From positions 256,059-320,058 of the forward strand of contig NZ_JAGYWA010000007.1 in assembly GCF_018383905.1 (NCBI RefSeq): a stretch of DNA of 64,000 nucleotides, given 5' to 3'. Made by a program: the position numbers and the translations under genes. Position 1 is the first letter of the stretch. The number at the start of each line of letters is the position of its first letter. Positions 21,496 to 29,309 of the stretch are shown here, in pieces. The stretch is from Flavobacterium branchiicola. Its GTDB lineage: Bacteria; Bacteroidota; Bacteroidia; Flavobacteriales; Flavobacteriaceae. Under the pieces are notes generated by a model. That model was not told the origin of the DNA and made no database searches. It saw only the letters and a list, made by a program, of their open reading frames with translations.

Positions 21496-23634
21496 ATGAA
21501 AAATATGAAAAAATTACTCGTTATTATATTCGTATTTTCAATACAGTTTATAAACGCACAAGATCAGGAACTCGCCAGAGCAAAACGTTTTTTTGACAAA
21601 ACGTATTACAGCGAAGCGATTATTCTATATCAAAAATTAGCTGACGAAAAACCGTCACAAGAAGTCATTAAAAATCTTGCTGACTCTTATTTCTATACCA
21701 ACGACTTGATTAAAGCACAGCGTTATTACCGTCTTTTGGTTTCTAATTACAGCAATAATTTAGACAGGGAATATTATTTTAGATACGCGCAGACATTAAA
21801 AGCAACAAACCGTTACGATGATGCAAATGCCAATTTAAAAGAATATTATGCCAAATCGGCCAATTCTGAAGATATAGTCAATTTTGAAAAAGAACTGAAG
21901 ACTCTAGAAAATGTCACTGCAATTGGGAAACGTTTTGAGATTAAAAACCTTGCGATAAATACGCCCAATTCTGAGTTTGGAGCTGTAAAATACAAAGAGA
22001 ATTTAGTTTTTGCGGGTGTAAAATTGAAACCAGGTTTGTTTGATAAAAAGTATAAATGGGATAACGAAACGTATTTGAATTTGGTTTCGATTCCATTAAA
22101 AAACATAAATTCAGCAGACTCTATTGTTCATTATTTTGCTAAAGAATTAAAAACAGGAATGCACGAATCGAATGCCGTTTTTACGAAAGATGGTAAAACG
22201 ATGTATTTTACGCGTAACAATTCAAAAGGAGGAAAGAAGAAAAAAGACGACAAGAAAATCTCAAATCTTCAAATTTTTAAAGCAGAATTGGTTGAAGGAA
22301 AATGGACAAATGTTACTTCGCTTCCGTTTAATAGTCCGAATTATTCTGTAGAACATCCCGCTTTAAGCGCAGATGAGAAAATATTGTATTTTGCTTCAGA
22401 TATGCCGGGATCTTTCGGTTCTTTTGATATTTATTCGGTTAATATCAATAAAGGAGCATTTGATACCCCGAAAAATTTGGGTTCAGAAATTAATACCGAT
22501 AAAAGAGAACAGTTTCCTTTTGCATCGGCAGATAACAAACTTTATTTTTCTTCAGACGGACATTTGGGTTACGGGTCTTTAGACGTTTTTATTTCTGAAA
22601 TTAAAGCAAACGAATATTCAAAACCTACAAATGTTGGACTTCCGTTAAACTCCAATTCAGATGATTTTGCGTTTAATATAGATTCAGATACCAAAGAAGG
22701 ATTTTTTGCTTCTAATAGAGAAGGAGGAAAGGGAAGCGATGATATTTATCAATTTAAAGAAATAAAAGACTTAATCGTTGAGGATTGCAAGCAGTTTATT
22801 GCCGGAATCATTACTGATATTGATACACAATTGGCGCTAGAAAACGCTACTGTTTTGCTGCAAGATTCAGAGGATAAAACTTTAAATACCATCACGACTT
22901 CTGCCGACGGAAAATTTAGTTTTACAGTTGCTTGCGAGACTTCGTATAAAATTTCAGCATCCAAAGAAAATTATACCAATGCCTCCAAAATTTTGACTTT
23001 AGACAAAACAAGAGATAAAGTAAATGATGGTTCTTTGGCGCTTAAATCTTTAGAAGTTATCAAACAAGAAGAAAAACAAGTTGCCGAAAATAAGAGAAAG
23101 CAGGAAATTATTATCGAAGAAGAGAATAAGAAAAAAGAGGCTTTGGCGGCTATCGAATTAAAAGAAAAGGAGAAAAAAGCCAAAGCCGCAGCCATTGTTG
23201 CAGCTGAAGTTAAAAAGAACGAAAAGGTAAAAGAAATTTTAGCGCAAGAGAAAGATGTGGTAAAAGACAAAGATCGCTTAATTATCAAAACAGACCCGAT
23301 TTATTTTGATTACGATTTGTGGTACATTCGTAAAGAATCAAAAGTGATTTTAGGAAGAGTTGTCGAACTGATGAAAAAATATCCGGGAATGGTAATCGAA
23401 ATTGGATCACATACCGATTCACGAGGAAGCGCAAAATACAATGCAGATTTATCTCAGAAAAGAGCTGATTCAACAAGAGAATTTATCATTCAATCTGGAA
23501 TTGAAGCCAAAAGAGTTTCTGCAAAAGGCTATGGCGAATCGGTGCCAATTGTAAAATGTAAAACAGACGAATCTTGCTCTGAAGAAGAACACGAACTAAA
23601 CAGAAGATCTGAATTTGTAATTAAAAATTTATAA
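21496..23634 (+). CDS. OmpA family protein with TPR, PD40 propeller and carboxypeptidase-regulatory-like domain
   Basis: The ATG at 21496 is chosen because it gives MKNMKKLLVIIFVFSIQFINAQ, a good signal peptide, and lies one base after the sprF-like stop; an upstream in-frame ATG would overlap that gene. The 712-residue protein has a TPR-like helical N-part (LARAKRFFDKTYYSEAIILY), WD40-like PD40 repeats (NAVFTKDGKTMYFTRN, ALSADEKILYFASD), a beta-sandwich domain around 430-510, a charged Lys/Glu-rich coiled coil and a C-terminal OmpA domain (IEIGSHTDSRGSAKYN..LSQKRA). It is built like the T9SS/gliding proteins of the PorE/OmpA type that anchor to peptidoglycan, and it completes the three-gene operon. 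Confidence 0.9.
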   Translation: MKNMKKLLVIIFVFSIQFINAQDQELARAKRFFDKTYYSEAIILYQKLADEKPSQEVIKNLADSYFYTNDLIKAQRYYRLLVSNYSNNLDREYYFRYAQTLKATNRYDDANANLKEYYAKSANSEDIVNFEKELKTLENVTAIGKRFEIKNLAINTPNSEFGAVKYKENLVFAGVKLKPGLFDKKYKWDNETYLNLVSIPLKNINSADSIVHYFAKELKTGMHESNAVFTKDGKTMYFTRNNSKGGKKKKDDKKISNLQIFKAELVEGKWTNVTSLPFNSPNYSVEHPALSADEKILYFASDMPGSFGSFDIYSVNINKGAFDTPKNLGSEINTDKREQFPFASADNKLYFSSDGHLGYGSLDVFISEIKANEYSKPTNVGLPLNSNSDDFAFNIDSDTKEGFFASNREGGKGSDDIYQFKEIKDLIVEDCKQFIAGIITDIDTQLALENATVLLQDSEDKTLNTITTSADGKFSFTVACETSYKISASKENYTNASKILTLDKTRDKVNDGSLALKSLEVIKQEEKQVAENKRKQEIIIEEENKKKEALAAIELKEKEKKAKAAAIVAAEVKKNEKVKEILAQEKDVVKDKDRLIIKTDPIYFDYDLWYIRKESKVILGRVVELMKKYPGMVIEIGSHTDSRGSAKYNADLSQKRADSTREFIIQSGIEAKRVSAKGYGESVPIVKCKTDESCSEEEHELNRRSEFVIKNL

Positions 23635-23689
23635 AATAATTGAAAAAAGAAAAACCTTTTTTCTCTACTTTTATAGCTATATCAACCAA

Positions 23690-24181
23690 ATGAAAAATAG
23701 TATGAGAAATCTAACCTTGTCTTGTTTGCTTTTATCCTTTATCGGATTGCAAAGTTGTAAAAATGAAGAAAAACAAAAAGCTGCAGAAGCTGCAAAAGCG
23801 GAAGGTGAAAAAGTTGTAAGTACGGCATGTTACAAAGCAATTTATGAAAAGGATACAGTAGATTTAAAATTAAATAGTTTAAAAAACGGAAAGTTAGCTG
23901 GAGATATGGTTATGAAAGTAGCGCCTTCGACAGTTAGAACCGGAGAAGTTACGGGTGAATTTCGTGGTGATACTTTATTTATAGATTATACTTTTAAAGA
24001 CAATGAAAATAAAGACAAAATATTCAAAAATCCGATGGCGCTTTTAAAACGCAATAATCAGCTTATTTTAGGTAACGGAACCATGCAGACTACTATGGGA
24101 GTTACATATTTAGTAAAAGATAAGCCAATTGATTTTGAACGTGTAAAATATAAGTTTGATACCGTAGAATGCGCTAAATAA
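23690..24181 (+). CDS. Predicted lipoprotein of unknown function
   Basis: A 163-residue protein with a lipoprotein signal (LLLSFIGLQSC, Cys at about residue 23), followed by a Lys/Glu/Ala-rich linker and a beta-rich domain (STACYKAIYEKDTVDLKLNSLKNGKLAGDMVM). No named family was recognised. It starts 55 bases after the OmpA-family gene in the same direction and may be cotranscribed. A start at the second Met (23702) is equally possible. A strong terminator follows. Confidence 0.7.
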   Translation: MKNSMRNLTLSCLLLSFIGLQSCKNEEKQKAAEAAKAEGEKVVSTACYKAIYEKDTVDLKLNSLKNGKLAGDMVMKVAPSTVRTGEVTGEFRGDTLFIDYTFKDNENKDKIFKNPMALLKRNNQLILGNGTMQTTMGVTYLVKDKPIDFERVKYKFDTVECAK

Positions 24182-24224
24182 GAAGAAAGATGTGAGAAGT
24201 AAGATTTCTGACGTATCTATAAAA

Positions 24225-24257
24225 ATAAAGCCGTTTCTAATATTAGAAACGGCTTTT
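24225..24257. terminator. Bidirectional terminator between convergent genes
   Basis: AAAGCCGTTTCTAA pairs perfectly with TTAGAAACGGCTTT around a 2-base centre, with A-run before and T-run after. It lies between the lipoprotein gene (+) and the DUF1573 gene (-). Confidence 0.85.
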
Positions 24258-24279
24258 ATTATTTTTAGTTTTTAAATTT

Positions 24280-24660
24280 TTATTGAACTTCACCCTTAAT
24301 TTTAAGAGCAACACGTCCGTCAGGATAATTTACTGCGTTTGTTTCAACAGTAATTGTTTTACGAATAGGTCCTGCGACCATATTATATTTTACATCGATT
24401 TTTCCTTTTTTGCCCGGCTGAATTGCTGCAGCAGGTTTAGTTACAACAATAGAACTTACTGTAGACTCTGCACCAGTAACTAATAGAGGAGCATCTCCCG
24501 TATTTGTAAATTCAAAGGAGCGAACTCCATTATCACTTTTCGAAATTTTTCCATAATCAATAGTATTGTCAGGGGCTGCAAATTCAATTTTTGGACCATT
24601 TTGAGCATACCCTATTGCACTAAACAACACGATTGCAAGAAAAGAGGTAACATTTTTCAT
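24280..24660 (-). CDS. Exported DUF1573 family protein
   Basis: A 126-residue protein with a signal peptide (ending IGYAQ) and one immunoglobulin-like beta-sandwich. The family pattern is visible as DYGKISKSDNGVRSFEFTNTGDAPLLVTGAES, then KPAAAIQPGKKGKIDVKYN and GPIRKTITVETNA. The paired Cys residues often present after the FTNTG..PL motif are absent here. DUF1573 proteins are common and poorly characterised in Bacteroidota; an extracytoplasmic role is inferred. It is separated from its neighbours by a terminator and a repeat-rich region. Confidence 0.8.
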   Translation of the reverse strand: MKNVTSFLAIVLFSAIGYAQNGPKIEFAAPDNTIDYGKISKSDNGVRSFEFTNTGDAPLLVTGAESTVSSIVVTKPAAAIQPGKKGKIDVKYNMVAGPIRKTITVETNAVNYPDGRVALKIKGEVQ

Positions 24661-24794
24661 TTGAAATTATTTTAAATTGTAAGTAAATATACATTCTTTT
24701 AATTAACACACAAATTATTAATTCGCTTTTTATACTGTCTTTAATTATTTACTTTTGCTGTGAGTTATAATTACAAAAATTGAACCAAAGTTTC

Positions 24795-24826
24795 GTTTAA
24801 CTGTTTAATCGTTTATTTGTCAAATC
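24795..24826. repeat. GTTTAATC octamer array, distal arm upstream of valS
   Basis: Four octamers (GTTTAACT, GTTTAATC, GTTTATTT, GTCAAATC). They are the inverted counterpart of the array at 24900-24955, so the two could pair over a loop of about 70 bases. Confidence 0.65.
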
Positions 24827-24899
24827 GTAAAGATTGATTTATAAATGATAGTATTAAGACAGAAAAACAATTTGACGAATCAATTAATTCCAATTATCT

Positions 24900-24955
24900 A
24901 ACCGATTAATCGATTAAACAAATAACCGATTAACCGAATAAACAATTAAACATAT
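24900..24955. repeat. Octamer array in the valS leader
   Basis: Seven consecutive 8-base units (AACCGATT, AATCGATT, AAACAAAT, AACCGATT, AACCGAAT, AAACAATT, AAACATAT) end 4 bases before the valS ATG. The leader of cysS has the same kind of array in the same orientation relative to the gene. Confidence 0.8.
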
Positions 24956-24959
24956 ATAA

Positions 24960-27593
24960 ATGACAATTCCAGCACAATTTGACGCTAAGACGATTGAGAG
25001 TAAATGGTATGATTACTGGATGAAAAACAACTATTTTCATTCAGAACCAGATCATAGAACACCGTACACCATTGTAATCCCGCCGCCAAACGTCACTGGA
25101 GTCCTTCACATGGGACATATGTTGAATAATACGATTCAGGATGTTTTAATTCGTCGTGCACGTCTTAAAGGATTTAACGCTTGTTGGGTTCCGGGAACGG
25201 ATCACGCATCTATTGCAACTGAGGCAAAAGTTGTGGCGAAATTAAAAGCAGAAGGAATCAATAAAAATGATTTAACTCGTGAAGAATTCCTAAAACATGC
25301 TTGGGAATGGACCGATAAATACGGCGGAACAATCTTAGAACAACTTAAGAAATTAGGAGCTTCCTGCGATTGGGAACGTACTAAATTTACAATGGATCCA
25401 GATATGTCGGCTTCAGTAATTAAATCATTTGTAGATTTATACAACAAGGGATTAATTTACAGAGGATACCGAATGGTAAACTGGGATCCGGAAGCAAAAA
25501 CAACTTTATCTGATGAAGAAGTTATTTACGAAGAACAACAAGGAAAATTATTTTTCTTAAAATATAAAATCGAAGGAACTGAGGAATTTTTGACCATTGC
25601 CACAACTCGTCCTGAAACTATCTTTGGAGATACTGCAATTTGTATCAATCCAAACGATGAGCGTTTTACACATTTAAAAGGTAAAAAAGCGATTGTTCCA
25701 ATTTGCGGAAGAGTTATCCCTATTATTGAAGACGAATATGTAGATGTAGAATTCGGAACAGGATGTTTGAAAGTAACGCCTGCGCATGATATGAACGATA
25801 AAACGTTGGGTGAAAAACACAATCTAGAAATCGTTGATATTTTTAATGAAGATGCAACTTTAAACAGCTTCGGATTACAGTATCAAGGAAAAGACCGTTT
25901 TGTTGTTCGTACTGAAATCGCAAAAGAATTAGAAGAAATTGGAGCTTTGGCGAAGACCGAAATCCATTTAAATAAAGTGGGAACTTCTGAAAGAACCAAA
26001 GCGGTAATCGAACCAAGATTATCTGACCAATGGTTCCTGAAAATGGAAGATTTAGTAAAACCAGCCATTAAATCAGTTTTAGAAACAGGAGATATTAAAT
26101 TACACCCAAAACGTTTCGAAAACACTTATGCGCACTGGTTAAACAATATTCGCGACTGGAATATTTCTCGTCAATTGTGGTGGGGACAACAAATTCCGGC
26201 ATATTATTACGGAGATGGAAAAGAAGATTTCGTAGTTGCTAATGATAAATATGAAGCTGCTGCAATATTAGAGGAGACAAAAGGAATTATTATTACTGAT
26301 TTTGATGAATTACGTCAGGACTCAGATGCATTAGATACTTGGTTCTCATCCTGGTTATGGCCAATGTCAGTTTTTGGTGGAATTATGGATCCGGAAAGTC
26401 CGGATTTCAAATATTACTATCCAACAAATGATTTAGTAACTGGTCCGGATATTTTATTTTTCTGGGTAGCGAGAATGATCATTGCAGGTTATGAATATGC
26501 AGGTGAAAAACCATTTACAAATGTATATTTAACCGGTTTGGTTCGCGATAAACAACGTCGTAAAATGTCTAAATCATTAGGAAATTCTCCTGATCCTCTA
26601 GATTTGATTGAAAAATTTGGTGCAGACGGAGTTCGTGTAGGATTACTTTTAAGTGCTTCTGCAGGAAACGATATTATGTTTGATGAAGAATTATGTCTTC
26701 AAGGAAAATCATTCACAAACAAAATTTGGAATGCCTTCAAATTGATTAAAGGATGGGAAGTTTCAGAAACTATTCCACAACCGGAATCTTCAAAAGTGGC
26801 AATCGAATGGTACGAAGCGAAATTGCAACAAACTTTAGTTGACATTGAAGATAATTTTGAGAAATACAGAATTTCAGATTCTCTTATGGCAATCTATAAG
26901 TTAGTTTGGGATGATTTCTGTTCTTGGTTCTTAGAAATGATTAAACCAGGATATCAACAGCCAATTGACAGCGTAACTTTCGCGAAAGCGATCGAAATGT
27001 TAGAAAACAACTTAAAGTTATTGCATCCGTTTATGCCTTTCTTGACTGAGGAAATTTGGCAGTTAATTGCTGAAAGAACTCCAGAAGAAGCGTTAATTGT
27101 TTCCACTTGGCCAGAAGTAAAATCATTTGACGCAAAATTGATTGCTGATTTTGAAAACTCAATTGAAGTAATTTCTGGAATCAGAACGATTCGTAAAGAC
27201 AAAAATATTCCGTTTAAAGATGCAATCGAATTAAAAGGAATCAACAGCGAAAATGTTTCTGTTTATTTTGATTCGATTATCACGAAATTAGGAAACGTTT
27301 CGGCTTTTGAATATGTTTCTGAAAAAGTAGATGGTGCATTGTCTTTCCGCGTGAAATCAAATGAATATTTCATTCCGATTACAGGAAATATCGATGTTGA
27401 AGCTGAAATCGCAAAACTAACAGAAGAATTGAATTACACAAAAGGATTCCTGAAATCTGTTGAAGCAAAACTTTCTAACGAGAAATTCGTAAACGGAGCT
27501 CCGGAAAAAGTATTAAACATAGAAAAACAAAAACAAGCCGATGCATTAGCAAAAATCGCTACCATCGAGCAGAGTTTGGCTGGTTTGAAATAA
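24960..27593 (+). CDS. valS: Valine--tRNA ligase
   Basis: A class I synthetase of 877 residues for tRNA-Val. The HIGH motif is in PPPNVTGVLHMGHMLN (near residue 48) and the KMSKS motif in QRRKMSKSLGNS. The editing domain contains TTRPETIFGDTAICINP and GTGCLKVTPAHD. The C-terminus ends in a coiled coil (VEAEIAKLTEELNYTKGFL..) that is specific to ValRS and contacts the tRNA. The length is normal. The leader consists of octamer repeats, and the gene is followed by a CCCGACAGG-type hairpin that can act as terminator. Confidence 0.97.
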   Translation: MTIPAQFDAKTIESKWYDYWMKNNYFHSEPDHRTPYTIVIPPPNVTGVLHMGHMLNNTIQDVLIRRARLKGFNACWVPGTDHASIATEAKVVAKLKAEGINKNDLTREEFLKHAWEWTDKYGGTILEQLKKLGASCDWERTKFTMDPDMSASVIKSFVDLYNKGLIYRGYRMVNWDPEAKTTLSDEEVIYEEQQGKLFFLKYKIEGTEEFLTIATTRPETIFGDTAICINPNDERFTHLKGKKAIVPICGRVIPIIEDEYVDVEFGTGCLKVTPAHDMNDKTLGEKHNLEIVDIFNEDATLNSFGLQYQGKDRFVVRTEIAKELEEIGALAKTEIHLNKVGTSERTKAVIEPRLSDQWFLKMEDLVKPAIKSVLETGDIKLHPKRFENTYAHWLNNIRDWNISRQLWWGQQIPAYYYGDGKEDFVVANDKYEAAAILEETKGIIITDFDELRQDSDALDTWFSSWLWPMSVFGGIMDPESPDFKYYYPTNDLVTGPDILFFWVARMIIAGYEYAGEKPFTNVYLTGLVRDKQRRKMSKSLGNSPDPLDLIEKFGADGVRVGLLLSASAGNDIMFDEELCLQGKSFTNKIWNAFKLIKGWEVSETIPQPESSKVAIEWYEAKLQQTLVDIEDNFEKYRISDSLMAIYKLVWDDFCSWFLEMIKPGYQQPIDSVTFAKAIEMLENNLKLLHPFMPFLTEEIWQLIAERTPEEALIVSTWPEVKSFDAKLIADFENSIEVISGIRTIRKDKNIPFKDAIELKGINSENVSVYFDSIITKLGNVSAFEYVSEKVDGALSFRVKSNEYFIPITGNIDVEAEIAKLTEELNYTKGFLKSVEAKLSNEKFVNGAPEKVLNIEKQKQADALAKIATIEQSLAGLK

Positions 27594-27621
27594 GAAATCA
27601 AACTTAGTTTATATTAAAATT

Positions 27622-27653
27622 AAACCCGACAGGTTTCAAAACCTGTCGGGTTT
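27622..27653. repeat. CCCGACAGG hairpin repeat, copy 1 (terminator-like)
   Basis: AAACCCGACAGGTTT and its inverse around a 2-base centre, followed by a T-rich stretch. It is identical in its arms to copies at 47699-47731, 56417-56449, 56555-56587 and 56693-56725. Here it probably terminates valS. Confidence 0.85.
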
Positions 27654-27668
27654 ATTGTTTTTTAGGTA

Positions 27669-27780
27669 CAGTTTTGTCATTCCGAGGAACGAGGAATCAC
27701 ACTAGTGGCTCGACAAAGATTGGTGACACTCTGTGCGGAGTTTCGTGTGTGATTCCTCGTTCCTCGGAATGACAAAACTG
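27669..27780. repeat. Long inverted repeat, GTCATTCCGAGGAACGAGG family
   Basis: The two 34-base arms (27669-27702 and 27747-27780) are perfectly complementary around a 44-base loop. The same core (TTGTCATT.CGA.GAA.GAGGAAT) recurs in the clusters at 47.8-48.4, 48.8-49.1 and 50.1-50.5 kb, so this is one isolated, intact member of a dispersed intergenic repeat family. Confidence 0.9.
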
Positions 27781-27800
27781 GCGTGTAAAAATTAAATGAT

Positions 27801-29114
27801 TTATCTTTTTTTCTTCAAAACCAAAAACAAAGGATAAGAAACTATTGTGATTCCAATAATTATAGTAAAAGCTTTAGGATCACTATAAATAAACCCTAAT
27901 AATAAACCAATTGAAATAATTATTGCAATTATAGTAGTCCATGGATACCAAAACGAACGGTATGGTCTTGGCAAATCGGGTTCTATAGTTCTTAATTTCA
28001 AAAGCGAATAATACGCCAGCCCCCAAACAATAATGGAGATAAAAGCGGCGAATGAAAACAGGACTTCAAACGAACCGATACAAATTAAAAATAGACTAAA
28101 AAGTGATGAAATTAAAAGCGCTACAATTGGTGTTCCGCCTTTATTTACTGTTGTTCCTTTTTCGATAAAAAAACCATCACGGCTTAATCCGTAGAGGATT
28201 CTTGGCGGAATCATCATAAAAGCATTCAGAATACTAATTAAAGAAAAAATTGAAATTACGGTTACGATTTTGGCTCCATTTTCTCCAAAAAGAATTTTGG
28301 CAACATCTGCAGCGGCAAGATTTGATTTGGCTAAAGTTTCGATTGGTAATACATGAAAAAACGCTGCATTTACCAAAATATAGATCGCGATAACCAATAA
28401 AACGCCACTGTATAATGATTTCGGAATGTTTTTGCCAGGATCTTCGTTTTCTTCAGCAAAAAAACAAACACCGTTCCAGCCATTATAAGTTCCGATAATA
28501 AGTTGTAAAGATTTAAAGAATCCAAAAATAAGTCCGATTTGAAAAATTGAACTATCCGTTTTAATTTTTGGTACTTCGGCACCGGAATACATAAAGCACG
28601 CAACAACCAGAGCTACAAAACAAATCACTTTTAAGAAACTTGTAATTTGCTGAATAATGCTTCCGTTTTTCACACCGCTTAAATGCAGTAATACAAATGC
28701 TGCCAATAAAGAGATTGATATTACAGTAGAATAGGAGGCAAGACCAGGAAATAAAATAATAGTATATTCACTAATTACGATACAGTAAAATGCAGGCGGA
28801 ATGGCATTGACAATATAATCATACCAGCCAGATAAAAATCCTGCATAATCTCCCAGAGCTCGTTTGATATAATTATAAGATCCTCCTGCTTTGGGCAACA
28901 TTGTTGCTAATTCTGAATACGAATTGGCGCCCAGCAAAACATACAAACCACCAAAAAGCCATGACGCAATAATAAGCCAGTAATTATTAAGCATTTCTGC
29001 AATAGTTCCGGGTGTTCTTAATATTCCTACTCCAATTGTCCCCCCAATTAAAACAGCGATATTAAAACTAAAGCCCAGACTTTTCTTTAATTGGTTTTTT
29101 GTAGAATTTGACAT
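27801..29114 (-). CDS. APC family amino acid permease
   Basis: A 437-residue inner-membrane transporter of the amino acid-polyamine-organocation superfamily with about twelve hydrophobic helices. The first helix carries the unwound GGTIGVGILRTPG motif, followed by GGLYVLLGANSYSELATMLPKAGGSYNYIKRALGD, both typical of LAT/YfnA-type permeases. The helix 6 region IIGTYNGWNGVCFFAEENEDPGKNIPKSL is also characteristic. The substrate is most likely a neutral or other amino acid but cannot be fixed. It stands alone, convergent with valS across repeat hairpins. Confidence 0.88.
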   Translation of the reverse strand: MSNSTKNQLKKSLGFSFNIAVLIGGTIGVGILRTPGTIAEMLNNYWLIIASWLFGGLYVLLGANSYSELATMLPKAGGSYNYIKRALGDYAGFLSGWYDYIVNAIPPAFYCIVISEYTIILFPGLASYSTVISISLLAAFVLLHLSGVKNGSIIQQITSFLKVICFVALVVACFMYSGAEVPKIKTDSSIFQIGLIFGFFKSLQLIIGTYNGWNGVCFFAEENEDPGKNIPKSLYSGVLLVIAIYILVNAAFFHVLPIETLAKSNLAAADVAKILFGENGAKIVTVISIFSLISILNAFMMIPPRILYGLSRDGFFIEKGTTVNKGGTPIVALLISSLFSLFLICIGSFEVLFSFAAFISIIVWGLAYYSLLKLRTIEPDLPRPYRSFWYPWTTIIAIIISIGLLLGFIYSDPKAFTIIIGITIVSYPLFLVLKKKR

Positions 29115-29189
29115 GCTTTATTTTAGTTTTTTTAAATAGATTACTCCATCAAAAGTAATTATAAAAAGGAGATAGATTTTTTTGCAAAA

Positions 29190-29224
29190 GAAAAAACCTC
29201 ATTTTATTTAAAATGAGGTTTTGG
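29190..29224 (-). terminator. Terminator after the TonB-dependent receptor gene
   Basis: AAACCTCATTTT pairs with AAAATGAGGTTT around a 4-base loop. On the minus strand the stem is followed by a T-run, about 90 bases past the receptor's stop codon. Confidence 0.75.
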
Positions 29225-29309
29225 ATTGAAATTTAACAATCAAAACTTTTTTGAATTTTTAAATGAAAATACAGAAAAGCTTTGATGGATTATAAACTAA
29301 TTCAAAAGT

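Noticed and set aside
23690-24181. Lipoprotein as a component of the type IX secretion operon
   Set aside because: It is in the same direction, but 55 bases away and of no recognised T9SS family; the neighbourhood alone does not prove a shared function.
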